A stretch of 42,574 nucleotides of DNA from a virus. This document shows, piece by piece, positions 29,966 through 37,844 of this stretch. A model generated the notes under the pieces. It did not search any database. It was not told where the DNA came from and saw only the letters and a program-made list of their open reading frames with translations. The position numbers and the translations under genes were made by a program. The stretch is taken from positions 1 through 42,574 of the IMG/VR virus record IMGVR_UViG_3300017755_000013; one strand, 5' to 3'. Every line of letters starts with the position of its first letter. Within the stretch, counting starts at the first letter, position 1.

Positions 29966-30679
29966 ATGATTATGAAAACTGAACCCAAAAAAATAAACAT
30001 TCAAGAGAGGATGCGTGAGAAGGCAATGGATGCTTATGCCGAAGTAGAATATCAAATAGATTGTTGGATGGATAATAAGAAATCTGATTTCTCAATGTAT
30101 AAGTATTTAAAACAACTTGAGTACAGTGGAAAGGTTGTTACATTTATGAAAGGTCATACCGAACCAGCATTGGTTGAAGTGAAGAACGAAGAAGGATGTG
30201 AACAGTTAGAGGAAGCTTTTAATTTCCTTACCAAGACACAAAAGAAAAAATACATTAAATTTCTAGAGAGTATTGAATCCGATATTGGAAAATATTGTGA
30301 TGAATACAAACCAATCCGTAGAGTCAAACCTATGACCCCAGCTCGTATGGTAAGGAAACTTCCTTTCCTTGCAGAGTGGGAAGATTACAAATCAATAGAA
30401 CCAATAGAGATACCACGTGCATATGATTTATTCACGTACAACACTGCATCTAAAAAGTTTACACACTTCAGTGGTAATCTTGCAGTCAAAGGTTCTAGAA
30501 TTACTGGATACGATTCATGCAAAGAAAAGACCTTGACAGATTCCAAGTTGCTTGATAGACTAGTAAGAGGTGGTAATATTATTGCTCGTGGATTTATGGA
30601 TGAGATTCCTAGGTCGAAGTTGAAAGACGGAAACGACATGATGACCAAAAATACATTATTATTAAAAGTGATTAAATGA
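29966..30679 (+). CDS. Conserved hypothetical protein preceding RNase H
   Basis: The 237-residue product begins MIMKTEPKKINIQERMREKA and is mostly helical, with a basic centre (YKPIRRVKPMTPARMVRKL) and a C-terminal beta-rich part. I recall such proteins from marine T4-like phages without known function. The start is 6 nt behind a strong promoter; a second ATG two codons later is possible. It ends by ATGA overlap with the RNase H gene, suggesting a replication link. Confidence 0.7.
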   Translation: MIMKTEPKKINIQERMREKAMDAYAEVEYQIDCWMDNKKSDFSMYKYLKQLEYSGKVVTFMKGHTEPALVEVKNEEGCEQLEEAFNFLTKTQKKKYIKFLESIESDIGKYCDEYKPIRRVKPMTPARMVRKLPFLAEWEDYKSIEPIEIPRAYDLFTYNTASKKFTHFSGNLAVKGSRITGYDSCKEKTLTDSKLLDRLVRGGNIIARGFMDEIPRSKLKDGNDMMTKNTLLLKVIK

Positions 30680-31512
30680 TTCTTATAGACTTTACTCAGA
30701 CCATCATTGCTGGTCTAATGGCTCAACTTAAAATGAATGGTGGTGAAATGAGTGAGGACATGTTGAGACACATGATACTTAACTCAGTCAGAAACTATCA
30801 AAAGAAATACTCAGGCGACTATGGTGAGATAACTCTTTGCACGGATGCAGCCAATCCGTGGAGACGTGACTTCTACCCACAGTACAAAGCAAATCGTAAA
30901 AAGTCTAGAGAGGCTGACGATAAAGATTGGGGTATGATATTCGATACCCTTCACAAAGTTAAGATGGAAATCAAAGAGAACTTTCCATACCGTTACATGT
31001 ATGTTGAGAAGTGTGAAGCTGATGACATCATTGCAGTGTTAACTAAACATGCAAAGGAAGATGTACTCATTGTCAGTGGAGATAAAGACTTTCAGCAATT
31101 GCATAAATACCCATATGTAACTCAATGGAGTCCCAATCTAAATAAGATGATAGATTGTCAAGACCCCGATTTATTTTTGAGAGAACATATCCTTACTGGT
31201 GATAAGTCAGATGGAGTTCCAAACATTCTATCTAATGATGATTGTTTAGACCTAGGTATTAGACAGACACCCTTAAGGAAACCTATCAAAGATAAGTACT
31301 TAAGAATTACAATTGAGAGTGACGATAAATACTATCGTAACTATTTAAGAAACCAAACTTTAATTGACTTAGAGTTTATACCAGCTGAGATAGAAAAGAA
31401 TATCTTAGAAGAGTTTGACAAGACTGAACCTGTAAGAGGTAAAGTGTTTGACTATCTAAGAACACATAGACTAGACCAGTTGTTAAATCATGTAGAGGAT
31501 TTTACATTATGA
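30676..31512 (+). CDS. rnh: RNase H / 5'-3' exonuclease (T4 Rnh-like)
   Basis: The FEN-family acidic residues are readable: D4 (MILIDFTQ), CTDAANPWRRDFYPQYKANR, CEADDIIAVL, SGDKDFQQL and LTGDKSDGVPNI. This matches T4 RNase H, which removes RNA primers and nearby DNA from Okazaki fragments. Length (278) is slightly shorter than the T4 enzyme. It overlaps neighbours by 4 nt on both sides. It acts with gp32, gp59 and the primase encoded elsewhere in the window. Confidence 0.93.
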   Translation: MILIDFTQTIIAGLMAQLKMNGGEMSEDMLRHMILNSVRNYQKKYSGDYGEITLCTDAANPWRRDFYPQYKANRKKSREADDKDWGMIFDTLHKVKMEIKENFPYRYMYVEKCEADDIIAVLTKHAKEDVLIVSGDKDFQQLHKYPYVTQWSPNLNKMIDCQDPDLFLREHILTGDKSDGVPNILSNDDCLDLGIRQTPLRKPIKDKYLRITIESDDKYYRNYLRNQTLIDLEFIPAEIEKNILEEFDKTEPVRGKVFDYLRTHRLDQLLNHVEDFTL

Positions 31513-32024
31513 CAGAGAAAAAAAGAGGAAGAGGAAGACCGAAAGGAGCTCCCAATAAACCGAAGATGAAGTTGATTACCGAAAGGAAAGAACTTCAAAA
31601 CAATGCAGATGCATATGAAATACTATGTCAAGCAAACATCGTTGCAGAGAAGGAACCCGAATTAGCAGTTCAAGGTCTAAAAGTATTCAACGATAGAAAT
31701 GGTGCAATCAAACCAATACTTCAATGGGCATTTGATGACAATATTAATTCAACATTACCCGAAGGTAAAACACCTTATGGAAGAAACGCTGCACCAGCAA
31801 CAGACCTTACAGAAACAAGTCTAAGATTTGAACATAAACAATTCAAATATTTTGTAACCGAACAAGTGCCTACTACAAAAAGAGAAGCACTATGGATTGG
31901 ATTACTAGAAGGTATCCCTAAAGAAGAAGCAGAACTGTTAGACCTTCTCAAGGATGGCGTTTGGGCATTCCCAAATATTACTAAGGAAATTGCAGTTTCA
32001 GCCTTTCCCGAGATTTCACGATAA
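31509..32024 (+). CDS. AT-hook protein (DUF6433-like)
   Basis: The N-terminus KKRGRGRPKGAPNKPK is an AT-hook-like DNA-binding motif. The body, FNDRNGAIKPILQWAFDDNI, then LRFEHKQFKYFV and KREALWIGLLEGI, matches a family I know as DUF6433 from T4-like phages. It may bind phage DNA in replication or packaging. It starts by ATGA overlap with RNase H. Confidence 0.75.
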   Translation: MTEKKRGRGRPKGAPNKPKMKLITERKELQNNADAYEILCQANIVAEKEPELAVQGLKVFNDRNGAIKPILQWAFDDNINSTLPEGKTPYGRNAAPATDLTETSLRFEHKQFKYFVTEQVPTTKREALWIGLLEGIPKEEAELLDLLKDGVWAFPNITKEIAVSAFPEISR

Positions 32025-32083
32025 CTAAATATAAGAGTAGACCGAGACTATACATATTAAAAAGGGAAGTTAGATTTAACTTC
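32025..32083 (+). promoter_or_regulatory. Late promoter and leader hairpin before the large acidic gene
   Basis: CTAAATA (32025-32031) directly follows the stop codon of the AT-hook gene. The roughly 100-nt leader contains a perfect hairpin, GAAGTTA (32066-32072) with TAACTTC (32077-32083) and loop GATT. ATG 32132 follows. Confidence 0.55.
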
Positions 32084-32131
32084 AGTAAACAACTTTCTAG
32101 TCTAGTTCTGCTCCATGGAGTAAATTAAATT

Positions 32132-33679
32132 ATGGCAACAAATGAAAACCAAACTGTATCTCAGTTTGCACAAGACGCACCCGAACCAACTGAATTGGAA
32201 AGAATCCAAAAGAGGATTGCTGATTTTAAAATCGGGTTTACAATTAACAGTGCTGGCGTAGTCAATGCACTTGTTCAATCACATCTTAAAAGTGGAAACG
32301 TTACCCAAGGTGAATTAATTCCTCTTGATGCAGTTACTAGAGAGTACGCTGCTGGTCAAGAAGAATATAATACCATGGTTCAAAATGCACAACGTAGAGC
32401 AGAAGAATTAATCGCTGCAGACAATCTTGCAAAACAAGAACTCTTTGCACAACGTCAAAGAGAACAAGACGATAGATTAAGTTCTGAAAGAATCAAAAGA
32501 AAAGAAGCAGACTTGAAGATTGCACAGTTAGAAGCAGTACTTGCTTCTCATGGAATCAACATGGACTTAAACAACGATGGAGTCATCGGAGTTAAACAGG
32601 GTGAATTAAACTCTGAAGGATTCGTACAGTTGTCAGCAGAAGAGATTGGTGTCCTTGCAAAACAACATGGATACGAACTTCCTACTCCACCCCCACAAAC
32701 ACCTCTTGCACCTAAGAAGAGTGCTACAGGAGCATTCGGACTTGCACGTGCAATGAATCCAGCTCCCGAAGGTGTAGAAGAAGAACCTTACATACCGTTG
32801 GATACACCACAGTCTCATACTAAAGTAGACACACCTAACCCAGCACCAACACATCCTGCTGATGGTGGATGGGATACACCAACAGAAGAAACACAAGAAA
32901 CTATTCAACCAGCAGAAGAAGTATTTGATTCTCCAGCAGTAGAGACTCCAATATTCCAACCAAGTGGAACTACAACAGAATCCTTCTTGGATGAAGTTGA
33001 GAGAGTAGATGAAGTTGCACAAGCAGATGAGATAATCGAAGACAAACCTTTATCTACAGACGAAGCTTTCAATGACAAGATAGAAGAAACAAAACAATCA
33101 TTCCAAGAATGGGTTGATGCAAATGATAATGTTACTGAAGACACAGTTGAAGAAGATACAGGTTTTGAATTATCAGACGAAGTACAACCTCTAGGTTCAG
33201 AGTTTCAAGTACAGGAAGAAGATGTAAGAACTGAATCTGAATTTGCAAAACCAGTAATCACTGGTGGTAACTTTAAACCAAGAGCAGAAACTTTACAGGA
33301 TGGTGATGAAGTATCAGCACCAGTAACGGAAAAAACAATTCCTTCTTATGATACTGAAGAAGAATTACTTGCAGCTGCACAAGCAAAAATTGATGCACAA
33401 ACAGATGTTGAAGAAGAAGAGTCTTATGACGAGATTACAATTCCATCAAGTGCAGAACTAGATGCAATGACCAAGACTGGTATTAAGAAAGCAGCTGAAG
33501 GATTAGATTTTACAGTCAATACTTCAGATACAAAAGCACAAATGATTGAGTCATTCCAAGACCAAACAGATGAGTTAATCCAATCATTACAAGATGACGG
33601 TTCATTTGTTTCAGCTGTAGATAGCGACGGAGACAAAGACAATGACGATGATACTGTGCGAGACGGTGGATACTTCTAA
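32132..33679 (+). CDS. Large acidic protein with C-terminal HeH-like domain
   Basis: The 515-residue product has a helical N-terminus (1-190), where about 75-140 is a Glu/Arg/Gln-rich coiled coil. DLNNDGVIG near 151 is calcium-loop-like. A long acidic, Pro/Thr/Glu-rich disordered centre follows (about 190-440). Near 448-490, ELDAMTKTGIKKAAEGL with TKAQMIESF resembles an HeH/SAP-type fold. The tail is VDSDGDKDNDDD. Similar acidic proteins occur in marine T4-like phages. Late control suggests a virion or assembly role. The family is not recognised. Confidence 0.65.
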   Translation: MATNENQTVSQFAQDAPEPTELERIQKRIADFKIGFTINSAGVVNALVQSHLKSGNVTQGELIPLDAVTREYAAGQEEYNTMVQNAQRRAEELIAADNLAKQELFAQRQREQDDRLSSERIKRKEADLKIAQLEAVLASHGINMDLNNDGVIGVKQGELNSEGFVQLSAEEIGVLAKQHGYELPTPPPQTPLAPKKSATGAFGLARAMNPAPEGVEEEPYIPLDTPQSHTKVDTPNPAPTHPADGGWDTPTEETQETIQPAEEVFDSPAVETPIFQPSGTTTESFLDEVERVDEVAQADEIIEDKPLSTDEAFNDKIEETKQSFQEWVDANDNVTEDTVEEDTGFELSDEVQPLGSEFQVQEEDVRTESEFAKPVITGGNFKPRAETLQDGDEVSAPVTEKTIPSYDTEEELLAAAQAKIDAQTDVEEEESYDEITIPSSAELDAMTKTGIKKAAEGLDFTVNTSDTKAQMIESFQDQTDELIQSLQDDGSFVSAVDSDGDKDNDDDTVRDGGYF

Positions 33680-34091
33680 GTTATCAGAAGTATTACCCCT
33701 TGATTTAAACAAAGTTAGTCCAAGATACGTAGAACGTTTTTCTGAAATAGAGGATGACGTTCTTCGTTTTAATTTCCCTACCGAATACACAATCCGTTTA
33801 GGTATCCAATACGATACCCCATTCGTTAATCTTTATCTAGAAGACAATGAGCTGATTTTCTCAGCACACGATTTAAACAAAGACGGATTACACGTTAGAC
33901 CATATCTTTACAATAGACATGGTGACCCAAGAAGTTGTAAAATCAACGAAGACAAATCATCACAGTTTTTTATCATCCCCAAATACTTTACAGAAGGAGA
34001 GTTTAACATTGGCGACTCAATTGAGTTTTCTTACCACGAACAGATTTTGGATGAACAAGAAAGACAAATCAGAGTTAAACGTGTCACGTAA
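33642..34091 (+). CDS. Conserved beta-rich hypothetical protein
   Basis: The 149-residue product contains YTIRLGIQYDTPFVNLYLED, a beta-rich core I have seen in marine T4-like phage proteins without function. It overlaps the large acidic gene by 38 nt and the radical SAM gene by about 40 nt. The first ATG (33642) has GGAG upstream; ATG 33648 is an alternative. Confidence 0.65.
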   Translation: MTMILCETVDTSKLSEVLPLDLNKVSPRYVERFSEIEDDVLRFNFPTEYTIRLGIQYDTPFVNLYLEDNELIFSAHDLNKDGLHVRPYLYNRHGDPRSCKINEDKSSQFFIIPKYFTEGEFNIGDSIEFSYHEQILDEQERQIRVKRVT

Positions 34092-35004
34092 TATTCCAAT
34101 CACTGCAGTTGACCAGTATGATTTTCTAGAACACCGTAGGAAGCAAGAAGAGAAACATTGGAGTCGACAAGGAGAGTTGACAGAACTTAGTTCTATTCTC
34201 ACAGTCGAAGTTAACACTACAGAGTTGTGCAACAGGACATGTTCATTTTGTCCACGTGCAAATCCCGAAGTGTTTCCAAATAGAAACTTACATATGACAC
34301 CCAAGGCTGCAAAGACTATTGGAGACGAATTACATAAGAATGGATTTAGTGGTAAGATATCGTTAAGTGGATACGGAGAAAATTTACTTAATCCTAGGTT
34401 CCAAGAAATTGTGCATACGTTTAGACACAGTGTTCCGAATGCAACATTAGAGTGTAACACTAACGGAGATAAACTTACTAGAGAATATGCAGAAGAGTTG
34501 TTTGAGTTTAGTGGATTAGATTTACTCTACATTAATCTTTATGACGGAGTAGAACAGATAGAACACTTTGATGAAGTGATGAAATACATTCCCGAAGAAA
34601 GATACAAGTACAGAATGCATTGGGGAGATTTCGTAACACATGGATTGATACTAAACAATCGAAGTGGTGTAATGGATTGGGTAGGAATAGAGGAGTCTAC
34701 AATTGAAGCACTTAAAGGTAAGCCATGTCATTATCCTTTTTATAAAATGTTTGTTGATTGGAATGGTGATGTTTTATTCTGTTCCAATGACTGGGGTAGA
34801 GAGCATGTTGTAGGTAACTTATTATCAGAGACCCTACATAATGTATGGTTCTCTAAACCCATGAATAAGATTAGAAAAAAATTAATAAAGGGGAACAGAG
34901 ATATGTCCCCATGTAATAAGTGCAGTGTCGATGGTAGCTTATTTGGTAAACAATCGTTCGACATAGTGAGTGAATATTATGAAGGTAGCAATAACAGGAA
35001 GTAG
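34051..35004 (+). CDS. Radical SAM enzyme with SPASM-like C-terminus
   Basis: The radical SAM cluster motif CNRTCSFC is present (C60, C64, C67 counted from ATG 34051), followed by a LSGYGENLLNP segment equivalent to the GGE motif region. The C-terminal part has further Cys residues (GKPCHYPF, VLFCSNDW, SPCNKCSVDG) consistent with a SPASM-type auxiliary cluster. The reaction is unknown; SPASM enzymes often modify peptides or sugars. The start is uncertain (ATG 34051 or GTG 34081); neither has a Shine-Dalgarno. It overlaps the SDR-like gene by 26 nt. Confidence 0.85.
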   Translation: MNKKDKSELNVSRNIPITAVDQYDFLEHRRKQEEKHWSRQGELTELSSILTVEVNTTELCNRTCSFCPRANPEVFPNRNLHMTPKAAKTIGDELHKNGFSGKISLSGYGENLLNPRFQEIVHTFRHSVPNATLECNTNGDKLTREYAEELFEFSGLDLLYINLYDGVEQIEHFDEVMKYIPEERYKYRMHWGDFVTHGLILNNRSGVMDWVGIEESTIEALKGKPCHYPFYKMFVDWNGDVLFCSNDWGREHVVGNLLSETLHNVWFSKPMNKIRKKLIKGNRDMSPCNKCSVDGSLFGKQSFDIVSEYYEGSNNRK

Positions 35005-35590
35005 TGGTCTCGCAAAGAACATTAAAGATACACTAGAAGCAACACCATATCAAGGTGATGATATTAAAGTGTCTACACCTAGACTAGACGACATACTAAT
35101 GAATGACGTTAACTGGTTCGGATTTGATTATGAGAACCCTAATCATATTGACGTGTTAATTAACTTTGCACATAGAGACTTTGACCAAACTAAAGTTCTA
35201 GAGATAGCTCACCGTGCATGGAAAGAAGATAAAACTAAGTTCATCATTAACTTTTCATCTCGTGCATCTCAACCAAACATCTCCAAGGGTCACATGTATG
35301 CAGCTGAGAAAGCTTCTCTAAATCATTTAAGTAGTAACCTTACATACAACTCAGAAAGACAATACAAACTTACTACACTCAATCTAGGACTGTTAAATCA
35401 TGAAGACTTACCTAGTCTTACATGGCAAAGTGTTTCGGGTCTAGTGTATTATTTAATTACTAGTTATCCCGATATAGAGATTCCCGAAGCAACCATACAA
35501 GCATTTGCAAACTATCAAGATGTACAGAGTGACAAACAGATGTATAAAGATATGGAAACTTTTTACCATCTTCACGACGATACGTTATAA
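34979..35590 (+). CDS. SDR-type NAD(P)-binding protein
   Basis: The start VAITGSSGLAKNI is a Rossmann glycine-rich turn. INFSSRASQ and MYAAEKASL supply the Ser and the Y-x3-K pair of short-chain dehydrogenases. At 203 residues it is short for an epimerase but fits a minimal SDR. ATG 34979 is preferred; a GTG 9 nt upstream is in frame. It overlaps the radical SAM gene, so the two enzymes may act on one small-molecule pathway. Confidence 0.75.
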   Translation: MKVAITGSSGLAKNIKDTLEATPYQGDDIKVSTPRLDDILMNDVNWFGFDYENPNHIDVLINFAHRDFDQTKVLEIAHRAWKEDKTKFIINFSSRASQPNISKGHMYAAEKASLNHLSSNLTYNSERQYKLTTLNLGLLNHEDLPSLTWQSVSGLVYYLITSYPDIEIPEATIQAFANYQDVQSDKQMYKDMETFYHLHDDTL

Positions 35591-35593
35591 ATA
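35586..35593 (+). promoter_or_regulatory. T4 late promoter (exact TATAAATA), leaderless geometry
   Basis: TATAAATA contains the stop codon of the SDR-like gene and ends exactly 5 nt before ATG 35599. No Shine-Dalgarno is present. Confidence 0.65.
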
Positions 35594-35598
35594 CTACT

Positions 35599-35844
35599 AT
35601 GACAGACTATAACGATTTCGGATTTACAGCGATGGATGCAGATGAACTTGCAGCCATTGATACTAAGATTATTGAGAAGACTACAACTGCAACGGATGTA
35701 ATCAACAAACTCGATAATTTTGTCAGACCCCTTCTAGAGAATCTTGCAAAAGATTCAGACAAGGATTATATCTATTGGCCCAATAGAGTAGACATCATCA
35801 ATAAGAAATTAAAAGAATTAGACGAGATACAAAAAAATCTCTAA
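35599..35844 (+). CDS. Small helical conserved protein
   Basis: The 81-residue product begins MTDYNDFGFTAMDADEL and continues as two or three helices. Similar short proteins occur in marine T4-like phages without known role. Its start lies 5 nt behind an exact late box with no ribosome-binding site. Size and late control suggest a virion or assembly factor. Confidence 0.68.
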   Translation: MTDYNDFGFTAMDADELAAIDTKIIEKTTTATDVINKLDNFVRPLLENLAKDSDKDYIYWPNRVDIINKKLKELDEIQKNL

Positions 35845-35850
35845 AAGGTC

Positions 35851-35880
35851 TTTACAGCACCCCCAGCTTTTTGATATACT
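35851..35880 (+). promoter_or_regulatory. Promoter cassette 1 (TTTACA-18-TATACT)
   Basis: TTTACA (35851-35856), spacer ending GCTTTTTGA, TATACT (35875-35880), then exactly 30 nt to ATG 35911 with AAGGAG in the leader. The spacer end and 30-nt leader recur at 36169 and 36840. Confidence 0.8.
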
Positions 35881-35910
35881 GGTATCCATTAAACAATAAA
35901 GGAGTTTATA

Positions 35911-36183
35911 ATGGAAAACAGTATTTACACATCACCCGAATCTCAAATGAAGATTGTAAAACTTGGACGTGAAATTATCACGGCATGTGAAATGGGAGAA
36001 CTACACGCTGGGAATGATGAAGATTCTCTAAGACTATGGAATGCAGCGGTCACTGCTGGAAACAAGATGACCACAATAGGATTAACCTATTCTAGGTTCA
36101 ATGGAATATCCGACTTAACTAAAACTGAACAGATAGCAGTACAAGAATTTCTACTAGCCAAAGAGGCCTTGACAGCAGCCTAA
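35911..36183 (+). CDS. Small hypothetical protein, cassette 1
   Basis: The 90-residue helical product is expressed from its own sigma70-like promoter with a good AAGGAG site. Its last codons (ending EALTAA) overlap the -35 element of the next promoter. There is one Cys and no membrane segment. The function is unknown; early-type control suggests host takeover. Confidence 0.7.
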   Translation: MENSIYTSPESQMKIVKLGREIITACEMGELHAGNDEDSLRLWNAAVTAGNKMTTIGLTYSRFNGISDLTKTEQIAVQEFLLAKEALTAA

Positions 36184-36198
36184 GCTTTTTGTTATACT
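36169..36198 (+). promoter_or_regulatory. Promoter cassette 2 (TTGACA-18-TATACT)
   Basis: Perfect TTGACA (36169-36174) inside the end of the upstream gene; spacer ending GCTTTTTGT; TATACT (36193-36198). Exactly 30 nt separate it from ATG 36229. Confidence 0.85.
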
Positions 36199-36228
36199 AT
36201 GTATATAATGAAAAATCAAGGAGACAAT

Positions 36229-36603
36229 ATGAAACTTTCAGAACTAGTAAACGAGGTTAACCAAGAGCAAGAACTCTTACAACTTTGTGATAAACTGTGT
36301 GACGATTTATTAATCGAACACTTAAAACAGTATCCAACACTAACGGATTACTCTTACGAGTATAAAGTGTCTAGGAAGTATATTAAGATTATCACTAATA
36401 GTGGAAGTCAACGTTCAGTTTGGGGTTTCATTAATAAAGCAGAGTGGACTAAATCAAGTGGAATCACTTTCAAATGTGGTGATGTTCTAATGTCTGCTGG
36501 ATGGGCAACTCCTGCTCTTAACGCTCCTAGAGGAAACCTCTTCATGGAAGGTGGATATCAAATCACTGGCATGAGAAAATACGGGCCGGATTATCTAATA
36601 TGA
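36229..36603 (+). CDS. Hypothetical protein, cassette 2
   Basis: The 124-residue product starts at ATG 36229, preceded by AAGGAG; upstream in-frame ATGs at 36199 and 36208 are too close to the -10 box. The N-terminal half is helical and acidic. The C-terminal half contains SRKYIKIIT and a Trp/Gly-rich stretch. It overlaps the next gene by 4 nt. No family recognised. Confidence 0.68.
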   Translation: MKLSELVNEVNQEQELLQLCDKLCDDLLIEHLKQYPTLTDYSYEYKVSRKYIKIITNSGSQRSVWGFINKAEWTKSSGITFKCGDVLMSAGWATPALNAPRGNLFMEGGYQITGMRKYGPDYLI

Positions 36604-36863
36604 AATATTCAAAAAAAAGTGTAACCCCAAAACATACCACGGATTGGTATGTTAAGTGGTTGGCATGTGTATTCGTTCTTGCAGCGATGTCTCTAAGAGG
36701 TATCGATGGTATGGCACATTATGACTTAGGTCTTTCCATGGTTGGAATTGCACTTTGGTTATGGGTATCATTCTTATGGAACGATAGGGCATTGATATTA
36801 CTTAATGCAGTAGGTCTACTATTCTTAATTAAGAATGCCTTGACAATGGCTCTGGCTTTTTGA
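36600..36863 (+). CDS. Small membrane protein
   Basis: The 87-residue product has three hydrophobic segments (about 18-34, 44-62 and 64-82). It starts by ATGA overlap, and its last codons and TGA stop form part of the promoter of the next gene. A role in membrane takeover or superinfection exclusion is possible but unsupported. Confidence 0.65.
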   Translation: MKYSKKSVTPKHTTDWYVKWLACVFVLAAMSLRGIDGMAHYDLGLSMVGIALWLWVSFLWNDRALILLNAVGLLFLIKNALTMALAF

Positions 36864-36869
36864 TATACT
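36840..36869 (+). promoter_or_regulatory. Promoter cassette 3 (TTGACA-18-TATACT)
   Basis: Perfect TTGACA (36840-36845); spacer ending GCTTTTTGA that contains the upstream TGA stop; TATACT (36864-36869). Exactly 30 nt separate it from ATG 36900 with AGGA. Confidence 0.85.
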
Positions 36870-36899
36870 AGTAGAGTAATAAATTAATAGGAAAAAATT

Positions 36900-37253
36900 A
36901 TGAGAAACCAATATGTAATCACCACCCAAAATCTTGAAGAGTATGGAGATAACTTCCATAAGTTCAAAGGTGGGTCGGATTATGTCATCGGTTTCGATGT
37001 GGAGACCCTCGTGTATGAGGAGAACGCATATGGTGAGGGTGAACACTCTTACTACCATTCACCTAGTTTGACTGAGGCTAGTGCAGCTGCATTGGTCATG
37101 AAACATGTCAACAGGTACAATGGCCTGAGAGGGTCATTCGATTACATCACTTCGATTGAAGTGCAAGAAGGAGATTTTCGTTCTGATGAAATCGACAATC
37201 CTACATGGGTGGGTGATGTAACAGAATTAATTAGTGAGGTAAATGCAATATGA
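36900..37253 (+). CDS. Hypothetical protein, cassette 3
   Basis: The 117-residue acidic product has its own strong promoter and an AGGA site. It is rich in Tyr, Glu and His in the centre (GEGEHSYYHSPS). It overlaps the next gene by 4 nt, so 36900-38368 and beyond may form one early operon of small genes. No family recognised. Confidence 0.66.
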   Translation: MRNQYVITTQNLEEYGDNFHKFKGGSDYVIGFDVETLVYEENAYGEGEHSYYHSPSLTEASAAALVMKHVNRYNGLRGSFDYITSIEVQEGDFRSDEIDNPTWVGDVTELISEVNAI

Positions 37254-37642
37254 TAATTAAAGATTATGAAGTCCTTTCCCCCGATATGTGTTCGGGCGGG
37301 ACATCCCTTAAGGGATATAAAACTACAACCTATTCAAGGTTGTGTGAAGTGTTGGGGCCCCCAACATTTACTAGTGCTAACCCCGATGACAAAGTGTCAT
37401 GTGAGTGGGTTATTGATGCCAAGTGGTATGATGCAAACAATGTCGATGAGATTGATTACGATGATTGGGAGTATGAGACTGTTACCATTTATGCTTGGAA
37501 GTATGGATACATTCCTACTGAAGAGTGTCAGTGGAATATTGGTGGTACGTCCTTTTGGGCAGGTGATGTTGTTGACATGATTGTTGACAACTATAATAGA
37601 AACGGTGAGAACTGGAACGGAGAAAGAAATTATGCAGCTTGA
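37250..37642 (+). CDS. Conserved phage protein of the 'TIYAWK' type, unknown function
   Basis: The 130-residue product has YSRLCEVLGPPTF, then DKVSCEWVIDA, VTIYAWKYGY and a WNIGG segment. This pattern resembles a widespread phage and plasmid group in which LGEPT, DKV-EW and TIYDWK recur in this order. It is probably a small alpha/beta fold with no known function. It overlaps both neighbours by a few bases. Confidence 0.7.
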   Translation: MIIKDYEVLSPDMCSGGTSLKGYKTTTYSRLCEVLGPPTFTSANPDDKVSCEWVIDAKWYDANNVDEIDYDDWEYETVTIYAWKYGYIPTEECQWNIGGTSFWAGDVVDMIVDNYNRNGENWNGERNYAA

Positions 37643-37844
37643 TTACGAAAGTGCAAAACTAATTGCATCATGTACCGATGGTAAACTATCAGCAGATGAT
37701 GTTTACAATCTTGCAACTTATGGAACAACTAATGCTCAAGATATGAATCCTTTTCAAGGTGAATTGGATTTAGATGAGAACATATGTGTCTGTGGTGAAG
37801 AAGCTTGTGAAGATGAGTATGCTCATACAACGAGCGGTTACTAA
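37632..37844 (+). CDS. Small acidic protein with CxC...C motif
   Basis: The 70-residue product starts at ATG 37632 with GGAGAAAG upstream; earlier in-frame ATGs lie in the previous gene. A C-terminal ENICVCGEEACEDE could bind a metal. It ends by TAATG overlap with the next short gene. The function is unknown. Confidence 0.6.
   Translation: MQLDYESAKLIASCTDGKLSADDVYNLATYGTTNAQDMNPFQGELDLDENICVCGEEACEDEYAHTTSGY

Noticed and set aside
36199-36210. ATG 36199 or 36208 as the start of cassette 2
   Set aside because: The first touches the TATACT box and the second lacks a ribosome-binding site; ATG 36229 has AAGGAG.
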